Below are positions 1 to 7,319 of a DNA stretch of 64,000 nucleotides, in pieces. A model generated the notes under the pieces. It did not search any database, was not told the origin of the DNA, and saw only the letters and a list, made by a program, of their open reading frames with translations. How positions within the stretch are numbered: the first letter of the stretch is position 1; each line of letters begins with the position of its first letter. Both the position numbers and the translations under genes were made by a program. Origin of the DNA: JAAYZM01 sp964510785 (GTDB lineage Bacteria > Actinomycetota > Actinomycetes > Actinomycetales > Cellulomonadaceae); the NCBI GenBank assembly GCA_964510785.1, contig CAZECM010000004.1, forward strand, positions 1-64,000, read 5' to 3'.

Positions 1-394
1 CAAGGAGGCCGAGGAGCACGCGGCCGAGGACAAGGCCCGCCGCGAGGAGGCCGAGGTCCGCAATCAGGCCGAGAACGTCGTCTACTCCACCGAGAAGGTG
101 CTCGCCGACAACGCGGACAAGGTCTCCGATGACGTCAAGACCGAGGTGAACGACGCGATCGCCGAGGTCAAGAAGGCGCTCGAGGGCGAGGACGTCGACG
201 CCGTGAAGTCCTCGCTCGCGACCCTCAACACCGTGAGCCAGAAGATCGGCGAGGCGGTCTACGCGGCCGACGCCGCGGCGGCATCCTCCGGCGAGGCTGA
301 CGCCACGGGTGACGAGGCACCGTCGTCGTCCGACGACGAGGACGACATCGTCGACGCCGAGATCGTGGACGAGGACGAGGACGAGAGCAAGTGA
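1..394 (+). CDS. dnaK: Chaperone protein DnaK (Hsp70), C-terminal part
   Basis: This is the 3' end of an Hsp70 gene; the start lies left of the window and the reading frame enters at base 2. The visible 130 residues are the helical lid (Lys/Glu-rich helices, then a segment ending near the QKIGEAVY stretch) followed by a disordered Ser/Ala/Gly linker and an acidic tail ending EDEDESK, as is typical of actinobacterial DnaK. DnaK is an ATP-driven cytosolic chaperone that works with GrpE and DnaJ, both encoded directly downstream. The stop codon overlaps the GTG of grpE by 4 bp, so translation is probably coupled. Confidence 0.95.
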   Translation, partial: KEAEEHAAEDKARREEAEVRNQAENVVYSTEKVLADNADKVSDDVKTEVNDAIAEVKKALEGEDVDAVKSSLATLNTVSQKIGEAVYAADAAAASSGEADATGDEAPSSSDDEDDIVDAEIVDEDEDESK

Positions 395-978
395 CCGCGA
401 GCGACTTCCCCGAGCAGCGCGGCCCGCAGGACGGGGGAGGGCACTCGCCGTCGTCGCCGGACGACGACGGCGGGACCCCCGCCTCCCCCGACGTGTCCTC
501 GCCCAGCGCGCCCTCGCCCGAGGTGCCCGCCCCCGACGCACCGCGCGACGAGACGGCCGCGCTGCTCGCCGAGCGGGTCGAGGACCTGCAGCGACTCCAG
601 GCCGAGTACGTCAACTACCGCAAGCGGGTCGACCGCGACCGGCTCGTGGCGCGCGACCTCACGGTCGTGGCGTTCATCGAGGCGTTCCTGCCGGTGCTCG
701 ACGACATCGACTCCGCGCGCAAGCACGGCGAGCTCGCCGAGGGGTCGCCCTTTGCGGCGATCGCCGAGAAGTTCGAGGGCGTGCTCACGAAGTTCGGCTG
801 GGAGCGCTACGGGGCGAAGGGCGAGGTGTTCGACCCGAACGTCCACGAGGCGCTCATGCACTCCCACTCTGCGGAGGTCAGCGAGCCGACCGTCTCCGAG
901 GTGCTCCAGTCGGGGCACCGCGCCGGTGACAGGATCGTCCGAGCGGCGCGCGTCGTCGTGATCGACCCCGAGGCGTGA
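391..978 (+). CDS. grpE: Nucleotide exchange factor GrpE
   Basis: A 195-residue protein that releases ADP from DnaK. A Pro/Ser/Asp-rich N-terminal tail (about residues 1-50) is followed by the long dimerising coiled coil containing LQRLQAEYVNYRKRVDRD, and a C-terminal beta domain with the FDPNVHEALMH signature and a hydrophobic IVRAARVVV strand. Length is normal for the family. The GTG start overlaps the dnaK stop (GTGA), the usual arrangement in this operon, and dnaJ follows after 49 bp. Confidence 0.95.
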   Translation: MTASDFPEQRGPQDGGGHSPSSPDDDGGTPASPDVSSPSAPSPEVPAPDAPRDETAALLAERVEDLQRLQAEYVNYRKRVDRDRLVARDLTVVAFIEAFLPVLDDIDSARKHGELAEGSPFAAIAEKFEGVLTKFGWERYGAKGEVFDPNVHEALMHSHSAEVSEPTVSEVLQSGHRAGDRIVRAARVVVIDPEA

Positions 979-1027
979 CCCGAACCCGAACCCGCACGAC
1001 CCGACGGCCACCCGGAGCTGAGGTGAG

Positions 1028-2011
1028 ATGACCGGTCAGGACTGGATCGAGAAGGACTTCTACGCGGTCCTCGGTGTGCCCAAGGACGCCGACCCGGCCG
1101 CCATCAAGAAGGCGTACCGCAAGCTCGCCCGCGAGCTGCACCCGGACCACAACCCCGGGGACGCGAAGGCCGAGGCGCGCTTCAAGGAGGTTGGCGAGGC
1201 CTACGCAGTGCTGTCCGACGCCGAGCAGCGCCAGCAGTACGACCAGCTGCGGGCCTTCGCCGGTGGCGCGCGGTTCAACGCGCCCTCCGGCGCGGGCTCC
1301 GGCGGGTTCGAGGACGTGTTCGGCGGGCTGTTCGGCGGCGGCGGGGGCGCCGCAGGCCCGGGCGGCACGCGCGTGCGCTACACCCAGGGCGGCGGCGGGA
1401 ACAGCGGCTTCGAGGACATCTTGGGCGGGCTCTTCGGCGGGGGCGGGTTCCGCGCGCAGCCGCGGAAGGGGGCCGACGTCGGCGCCGTGACGACCCTGCC
1501 CTTCCGCCAGGCCGCGGAGGGCTCGACCGTCAAGCTCGCCGTCGACGGACGTACCGTCAACGCGCGCATCCCCGCCGGGGTGCACGACGGGCAGAAGATC
1601 CGCCTGCGCGGCAAGGGCCGCCCGGGAGAAGGTGGTGGCGAGCCGGGCGACCTCGTCGTGACGGTGCGTGTCACGCCCCACCCGGTGTTCACGCTCGACG
1701 GGCGCAACGTGCGGGTCACCGTACCCGTGACGTTCCCCGAGGCGGCGCTCGGCACGCAGATCACGGTGCCGACCCTCGACGGTGGCGCCGTGAAGCTCAA
1801 GGTGCCCGCCGGCACGCCGTCGGGCCGTGTGCTGCGCGCCCGGGGCAAGGGTGTCTCGGGACCGAAGGGCACCGGGGACCTGCTCGTCACCGTGCAGGTG
1901 GCCGTGCCGCAGAAGCTCGACAAGGCCGCCAAGGAGGCCGTCGAGGCGTTCGCCGCCGCGACGGCCGACGCCGACCCACGGGCGGACCTGTTCGCCAAGG
2001 CGGCGGAGTAG
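1028..2011 (+). CDS. dnaJ: Chaperone DnaJ, form without zinc finger
   Basis: A 327-residue Hsp40 that stimulates DnaK ATPase and delivers clients. Residues 9-75 form a J domain with the diagnostic HPD at 38-40. A Gly/Phe-rich region with two similar FEDVFGGLFGGGG-type blocks covers about 85-150, and two C-terminal beta-sandwich substrate domains follow, including GVHDGQKIRLRGKG. The four CxxCxGxG zinc-finger repeats of classical DnaJ are absent, so it resembles class B/CbpA-type proteins common in this position in Micrococcales operons. It lies between grpE and hspR, 10 bp before hspR. Confidence 0.93.
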   Translation: MTGQDWIEKDFYAVLGVPKDADPAAIKKAYRKLARELHPDHNPGDAKAEARFKEVGEAYAVLSDAEQRQQYDQLRAFAGGARFNAPSGAGSGGFEDVFGGLFGGGGGAAGPGGTRVRYTQGGGGNSGFEDILGGLFGGGGFRAQPRKGADVGAVTTLPFRQAAEGSTVKLAVDGRTVNARIPAGVHDGQKIRLRGKGRPGEGGGEPGDLVVTVRVTPHPVFTLDGRNVRVTVPVTFPEAALGTQITVPTLDGGAVKLKVPAGTPSGRVLRARGKGVSGPKGTGDLLVTVQVAVPQKLDKAAKEAVEAFAAATADADPRADLFAKAAE

Positions 2012-2021
2012 GGAGGGCGCG

Positions 2022-2426
2022 ATGGCGTCCGTCGACGACCGCGTGTTCGTCATCTCCGTGGCGGCGGAGCTCGCGGGGATGCACCCGCAGACCTTGCGCC
2101 AGTACGACCGCCTCGGCATCGTCTCGCCGAGCCGCACGCCCGGCCGGGGGCGGCGCTACTCGCTGCGCGACGTCGCGATCCTGCGCGAGGTGCAGCGACT
2201 CTCCGTCGAGGAGGGCATCAATCTCGCGGGCATCAAGCGCATCCTCGCGCTCGAGGCCGAGGTCGAGCGGCTGCGCGCCCAGGTCGAGGCGCTGCGCGAC
2301 ATCGTCGAGCCCGGGCGGCGCGTCTTCACCGCCGGCGTCACGGGCGACGTCCACGTGGTCCCCCGCGGCCAGCGCGCCCCCCGCACGGAGGGCGCCCTCA
2401 TCCTCTGGCGGCCACCACCAGGGTGA
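2022..2426 (+). CDS. hspR: Heat-shock repressor HspR (MerR family)
   Basis: A 134-residue MerR-type regulator. The N-terminal winged helix contains ISVAAELAGMHPQTLRQYDR followed by LGIVSPSRTPGRGRRYS; a coiled coil around residues 75-95 provides dimerisation. In actinobacteria HspR binds HAIR inverted repeats upstream of dnaK and represses the operon together with DnaK. The dnaK promoter, and hence any HAIR site, lies outside the window. ATG at 2022 follows a GGGAGG Shine-Dalgarno. The last 29 bp overlap tail-to-tail with the acetyl-CoA synthetase gene on the other strand. Confidence 0.93.
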   Translation: MASVDDRVFVISVAAELAGMHPQTLRQYDRLGIVSPSRTPGRGRRYSLRDVAILREVQRLSVEEGINLAGIKRILALEAEVERLRAQVEALRDIVEPGRRVFTAGVTGDVHVVPRGQRAPRTEGALILWRPPPG

Positions 2427-4458
2427 CGACCTGCTCGACCCGAACGGGCACCGACTCGTCCTGGAGCGAGGTGGTGTCGCCCAGCGGCCGGCCGTCGACG
2501 ATGTCCGCGAGGAGGCGGCGCAGGATCTTCCCCGAGCGCGTCTTGGGCAGGTCGGGCACCACGAACACGTGCGCGGGCCGGGCGATCGGGCCGATGCCGC
2601 GGCCGACGTGCGCGCGCAGCTCCGCGGCGAGGCGGTGGCTGTCCCGCGCGAAGTCCTCGTCACTGACCGGCCCGTCCGCGCCGGCGAGGATCACGAAGGC
2701 GGCGATCGCCTGGCCGCTCGTGGCGTCCGCCACACCGGCCACGCCCGCCTCGGCGACGGCCGGATGGGCCACGAGGGAAGACTCGATCTCGATCGTGGAC
2801 AGCCGGTGACCGGCCACGTTGATGACGTCGTCGATGCGACCGAGCACCCAGATGTCGCCGTCGTCGTCGTACCGCGCCCCGTCCCCGGAGGAGAAGTAGC
2901 CCTGCTCCGCGAACGCGGCCCAGTAGGCGTCGCGGTACCGGAGCGGGTCGCCCCAGATGGTCCGGGCGAGCGCGGGACCGGGCCGGGAGACCACGAGGGA
3001 GCCACCGGAGCCGTGCGGCACCGGGCGGCCGTCGTCGTCGACCACGAGCGTCTCGACCCCGGGGATCGCACGTAGCGAGGAACCGGGCTTGAGCACGGAG
3101 ACGCCGGGCAGCGGCGCCTGGACGGTCGCGCCGGTCTCGGACTGCCACCAGGTGTCCACGATGGGGCAGCGCCCGCCGCCGATCTGCTCGTGGAACCACA
3201 CCCACGCCTCCGGGTTGATCGCCTCGCCGACCGTGCCGAGCAGTCGCAGGCTCGACAGGTCCCACGTGTCCGGCACGCCGTCGGGGAACCAGCTCATCAG
3301 GGTGCGGATCAACGTGGGGGCGGTGTAGTAGGTCGTCACGCCGTAGCGCTCGATGATCTCGAAGTGCCGGCCGGGGTGCGGCGAGCCCGGTGTGCCCTCG
3401 TAGATGACCTGCGTGACCGCGTTGGACAGTGGACCGTAGATCTCGTAGGTGTGCGCCGTGACCCACGCGAGGTCCGCGGTGCACCAGTAGACGTCGTCGG
3501 GCTTGGAGTCCCACAGCGCCCAGTGCGTCCAGCTCGCCTGCGTGAGGTAGCCGCCGGCGGTGTGGACGAGGCCCTTCGGGCGGGCCGTGGTGCCCGAGGT
3601 GTAGATGATGAACAGGGGAGTCTCGGTGTCGAAGAACTCCGGCTCGTGGTGCGGGTCCGCGGCGTCGACGGCGTCGTGCCACCACACGTCCCGCCCCGGT
3701 GTCCAGGGCGCGTCGGGCGTCTCGTCGCCCGTGCGGCGCACCACGAGCACGTGCTCGAGGTGATCGAGGTCCCGTGCGGCGTCGTCGGCCGCGGCCTTCA
3801 CCGCGAAGGCCTGGCCCTTGCGGAACTGGCCGTCGGACGTGACGAGGAGCTTCGCCCCCGTGTCCTGGAGGCGGAAGCGCACGGCCTCGGCGGAGAAGCC
3901 ACCGAACACGAGCGAGTGGATGGCGCCGATCCGCGCGATGGCGAGCGTCACGACGATCGTCTCGGGGATGACCGGCAGGTACACGACCACGCGGTCGCCC
4001 TTGCCGATGCCCAGGGCGGTCAGGGCGTTGGCCGCGCGCGCGACCTCGCGCTGCAGCTCGGCGTACGTGATCGAGCGCCGGTCGCCGCGCTCGCCCTCGA
4101 AGTGCAGCGCGACCTTGTCACCGAGCCCGGCCTCGACGTGCCGGTCCACGCAGTTCACGGCCACGTTGAGGGTGCCGCCCACGAACCACTCCGCCTTCGG
4201 GACGGTGAGCTCGCCGTCGGGCCCGCGCTCGGCGGGCTGCCACGTGTGGTCGGTGTGCCACGGGGTGTGCCAGTCCAGGCGGCGGGCCTTGTCCGCCCAG
4301 TACGCGACCGGGTCGGCCGCGGCGAGCTCGTACTCCTCGGCACCCACATTCGCCTGGGCGGCGAAGGTGGCCGACGGCGGGTAGCGGCGACTCTCGTCCT
4401 GCAGGGCGAGGATCGTGCCGTTGCCCGCGGACTGGGGCGAGGGGGACTGGTCGGTCAC
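2398..4458 (-). CDS. acs: Acetyl-CoA synthetase (AMP-forming)
   Basis: A 686-residue ANL-superfamily ligase that activates acetate with ATP and CoA in the cytosol. The A3 phosphate-binding motif appears as YTSGTTARPKG near residue 283, the WWQSETG motif and the adenylate-binding GDGARYDDDGDIWVLGR segment follow, and the C-terminal PKTRSGKILRR carries the catalytic lysine that is commonly regulated by reversible acetylation. A Sir2-type deacetylase is encoded at 38.2 kb, but no link is shown. The GTG at 4458 was chosen because upstream codons lack family similarity. The 3' end overlaps hspR. Confidence 0.94.
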   Translation of the reverse strand: MTDQSPSPQSAGNGTILALQDESRRYPPSATFAAQANVGAEEYELAAADPVAYWADKARRLDWHTPWHTDHTWQPAERGPDGELTVPKAEWFVGGTLNVAVNCVDRHVEAGLGDKVALHFEGERGDRRSITYAELQREVARAANALTALGIGKGDRVVVYLPVIPETIVVTLAIARIGAIHSLVFGGFSAEAVRFRLQDTGAKLLVTSDGQFRKGQAFAVKAAADDAARDLDHLEHVLVVRRTGDETPDAPWTPGRDVWWHDAVDAADPHHEPEFFDTETPLFIIYTSGTTARPKGLVHTAGGYLTQASWTHWALWDSKPDDVYWCTADLAWVTAHTYEIYGPLSNAVTQVIYEGTPGSPHPGRHFEIIERYGVTTYYTAPTLIRTLMSWFPDGVPDTWDLSSLRLLGTVGEAINPEAWVWFHEQIGGGRCPIVDTWWQSETGATVQAPLPGVSVLKPGSSLRAIPGVETLVVDDDGRPVPHGSGGSLVVSRPGPALARTIWGDPLRYRDAYWAAFAEQGYFSSGDGARYDDDGDIWVLGRIDDVINVAGHRLSTIEIESSLVAHPAVAEAGVAGVADATSGQAIAAFVILAGADGPVSDEDFARDSHRLAAELRAHVGRGIGPIARPAHVFVVPDLPKTRSGKILRRLLADIVDGRPLGDTTSLQDESVPVRVEQVVTLVVAARG

Positions 4459-4692
4459 GGCGACACGGTACGCACCTCGGCCCCTCCCACCGTCTGTGCC
4501 TGCCACAGTCTGAGACGCGGCAGCGCGGGTAGCGCGGTCCTCGAGGTCGGGTTGGTCAGCCCGATCCCACGGTCTGCTCCGCAAGCGGGTCCAGGTCTCA
4601 GAGTATGGGCGTATGGAACGGTATGTCCGACCTGCCCCTTACGGGCGGTTCCGCAAGCGTCTCGCACATCTGAACCAAACAGCAGGGGAGCA

Positions 4693-5782
4693 ATGGTGGC
4701 AAACACGCAGCGGTCCGTTCTGGCGGGCATCGCCCTTGGAGCACTTGTCTTCTACGGCGTCACACCCGCGGCGGGCGCAACGAGCGCCCCGAGCTCTCAG
4801 GCCGAACAGCTGGAGGACGACTTCCTCGGCGGCTTCGGACCTCATCGAGGACATCCTCGGCGGGGCCGGGTACGACATGTCGGCGATCAGCGACAAGATC
4901 GAGTACACCGCTGACGTTCCCCTCGGAGTCGACGTCTCGACCGGTCTCCTTTCGCACCTCGCGGAGGAGGGCCGTGAGCTCGCGATCGCTAGCGGGGACC
5001 TGGAGACGGGTGCCTCCGTCGAGTTCTCTATCCCGGGATCAGAGGTGCTCACCTCAGAGTCGGGTGTTCTGGAGGCACAGAGCGGGCGCTCGGAGAGGTT
5101 CGTCGCGCACACCACCGCCGCCGGTGGACAGATCCTCTACGTGATGGAGGATGACTCGGCTGCGGCCCAGTTCACTGTCGATGTTGACGCGCCGGACGAC
5201 GCTACGTGGGTTGCGGAAGCCGATGGTTCGTACTCGTTGGCCCACCCGGTCCACGGTCCCGTCCTCAAGCTTGATGCGCCCTGGGCGATAGACGCTTCCG
5301 GGGCTGAGCTTGACACCCACTTCGTGTTCGAGGGCGACAGGATCACTCAGTTCATCGATGTGCGTGACGCTCAGTTCCCTGTCGTCGCGGATCCCAGTTT
5401 CTGGTGGTATGCGGGGAAGGCGATCGGCTGCATCGCTTCGATCGGCGCGCTGGCGCTCGGCGCGGCGAAGCTGGCGCAGATCGGCGCGAAGGTCTTCAAC
5501 CTCCTGAAGAATGCGAAGTCAGGGACCAAGCTCTACAAGGCGTTGACGGAGTGGAAGAAGCTGGGATCGACGAACGGCGACCGACTCAAGGCGCTCCTGT
5601 CGGCGATCAAGGCGTTCGCCGGCGCTGTCGGCAAGTACGGCTTCTCCAAGGCGAAGGAGAAGATCATCGCCGCAGGAGGGAAGAACAAGGCGGGGTTGCT
5701 CTTCATCATCTCCGGAGCAGCAGTCGTCTCGGACGTTATCGGGATCAGTGACTGCGTCAGCCTCTTCACAGGCAAGGACTAG
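4693..5782 (+). pseudogene. Secreted hypothetical protein with PVVADP motif, interrupted by a frameshift
   Basis: ATG at 4693 follows AGGGGAG and opens a clear signal peptide (VLAGIALGALVFYG, then Ala-rich cleavage region). That frame continues to about base 4837 (DDFLGGF) and then turns to nonsense, while the frame one base later picks up DLIEDILGGAGYDM and runs to 5782. Removing one G of the GG pair at 4837-4838 rejoins both halves into about 362 residues. The mature part has a beta-rich region ending QFPVVADPSFWW, a motif I associate with uncharacterised secreted actinobacterial proteins, then hydrophobic and Lys-rich helices. It may be a decayed gene or a sequencing error; function unknown. 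Confidence 0.6.
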
Positions 5783-5791
5783 GGTGCAGCT

Positions 5792-6154
5792 GTGACCCTG
5801 GTAGACGTCTCATACCTGATCGGCCTCACGGGGCTGCTCGCCCTGAGTCTGCGGGTGCTCGTCGCTGCGGTCGGGGGGCTCCGGCTCACCGACCCCTTCC
5901 TGTTCGTCGCGGCCGTTGCGGGGTCGATCGCGTTCCCGCTGTGGATGTTCGAACGCGTCGGTGCCTGGGCGTTCCTTCCACTCGGTGTCGGCGCGGTCTG
6001 GGCGCTCGTGTGGGCCGTGCGTGACGTCCGGGGCTATCGGTCGCAGCCCCGACGTGAGCCACTGGGCGCCTTCCTCTTCGGCAAGCGTCCTGACGGTGTG
6101 CGCAACTGGATCGCACTTCGCCCCGACTCCCCCAAGGCGTCTCAGGAGACCTGA
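5792..6154 (+). CDS. Small hypothetical membrane protein
   Basis: A 120-residue protein with three likely membrane helices (about residues 7-28, 36-53 and 58-77) and a basic, cytosolic-looking C-terminus. I do not recognise the family. The GTG start lies 9 bp after the stop of the frameshifted secreted protein, so the two are very likely cotranscribed. A membrane protein paired with a secreted helical protein could be an immunity or export partner, but nothing in the sequence proves this. Confidence 0.65.
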   Translation: MTLVDVSYLIGLTGLLALSLRVLVAAVGGLRLTDPFLFVAAVAGSIAFPLWMFERVGAWAFLPLGVGAVWALVWAVRDVRGYRSQPRREPLGAFLFGKRPDGVRNWIALRPDSPKASQET

Positions 6155-6166
6155 ACCCTAAGCGCC

Positions 6167-6240
6167 CGCCGAGTTCGCGACTTCTGCGCGAGTTCGGCAG
6201 TCCGGACCTGCGAACTGGGGCAGAACTCACGAACTCGCGG
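6167..6240. terminator. Imperfect inverted repeat between convergent genes
   Basis: Two 34-base arms flank the palindromic centre TCCGGA (6201-6206); about 25 of 34 positions pair. The word GAGTTCG recurs in both arms. It lies between two converging genes, so a bidirectional terminator is the simplest reading; a small dispersed palindromic repeat is also possible. Confidence 0.55.
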
Positions 6241-6246
6241 ATCGGG

Positions 6247-7185
6247 TCAGGCTTCCGGACTGGGGCGCGGGTTGGGTGGGTCGAGGGGCGTAGGCCCGGT
6301 CGGGGGGCGGGTGGACAGGCCGGGGATGCCGGGGATGCCGGGCGGGCCCGAAAGCCCGGGCAGACCGAACGGCTGCTCGGCGAGCGCAGCGCCCGAGATC
6401 TCCGCCGCCGCCGGCGCGCTCGAGCGCCTCGTGGTGAGCAGGGCGACGGCTTCGTGGTGCTCGTCCGGCATGGCCTCGATCCAGATGCGCGGCGGCTGGC
6501 GCAGCACGTCCGTGACGCCGAGCTCCTCGCCCTGGGTGTCGATCTGCCGGCTCAGCCGCGCGATCGCGTCCGCGACGGCAGGCCCCGCGGGGTGCAGGAC
6601 GGCGAACACGCCACCCCCGAGGCTCGCGCCGGGATGCCCGACGCCGAACGCCACCTCGATCGCACGCCCCACGGCCGCCGAGCGGGCGAGCCGGTTCCAG
6701 GGCGCCACACCGTCCCGTGCGACGTCCACGAGGATCAGGCAGAGGTCCTGAGCGGGCGTACCGCCCCGCCGTCGGACGCTCGTGAACTCCTCGACGAGCC
6801 GCACCGAGAGGTACTCGACCGTGGGCAGGCCCGACTCGGGGTCCATGCACGTGCCGGGGACGAGCGGGGCGCCGGCCGGGGAGGCCCAGCCCTCGCACAG
6901 CGCGCGGACCGCGTCGAGGGGCGGCGCGCCGGCCTCGACGATCCGGTAGAGACACGAAAGATCATCGATCGTCTCGCCCACCCCGACACCGTGGGTGGCT
7001 CGGGCGGCACCGAGCGCCTCGACGGCGTCGAGCACGCCGTCGTCCGAGGTCACGGCCCGGACCACCGTGTCGATCGCGGGGTGGAACCAGTCGCCGGCAC
7101 GCAGCCAGATCGTGCGCAGGCTCTGCTCGCGCCACTGCTCGCGCACGAGCAGCAGCGCGGGATCGGCCGCCTCAAGACTTGTCAC
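6247..7185 (-). CDS. Hypothetical protein with degenerate GGDEF-like domain
   Basis: A 312-residue soluble protein. The N-terminal half is helical; from about residue 113 the segment MDPESGLPTVEYL, then LCLILVDV and finally GGGVFAVLHP follows the order of strand motifs in diguanylate-cyclase (GGDEF) folds, but no GGDEF signature is present, so cyclase activity is unlikely. The last 45 residues are Gly/Pro-rich (GPPGIPGIPG). It starts with GTG and is divergent from the sigma-factor fusion gene 134 bp away, which suggests a shared regulatory region. The family assignment is a fold guess; the function is unknown. Confidence 0.6.
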   Translation of the reverse strand: MTSLEAADPALLLVREQWREQSLRTIWLRAGDWFHPAIDTVVRAVTSDDGVLDAVEALGAARATHGVGVGETIDDLSCLYRIVEAGAPPLDAVRALCEGWASPAGAPLVPGTCMDPESGLPTVEYLSVRLVEEFTSVRRRGGTPAQDLCLILVDVARDGVAPWNRLARSAAVGRAIEVAFGVGHPGASLGGGVFAVLHPAGPAVADAIARLSRQIDTQGEELGVTDVLRQPPRIWIEAMPDEHHEAVALLTTRRSSAPAAAEISGAALAEQPFGLPGLSGPPGIPGIPGLSTRPPTGPTPLDPPNPRPSPEA

Positions 7186-7319
7186 AACCGATGAGACTGC
7201 CGATATCCCTGGGGATGACGCGTTCTAGCGGGTGAAGAATGACATGGAGTTCCACTCCGGCCCCAGTCATGGGAACCTGAGGGGCAGATCGCGCAAACCG
7301 GACGAAGAGAGGGGCGGGG

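Noticed and set aside
4837..4838. Programmed ribosomal frameshift
   Set aside because: No slippery heptamer, stop-adjacent signal or downstream hairpin is seen; a mutation or sequencing error fits better.
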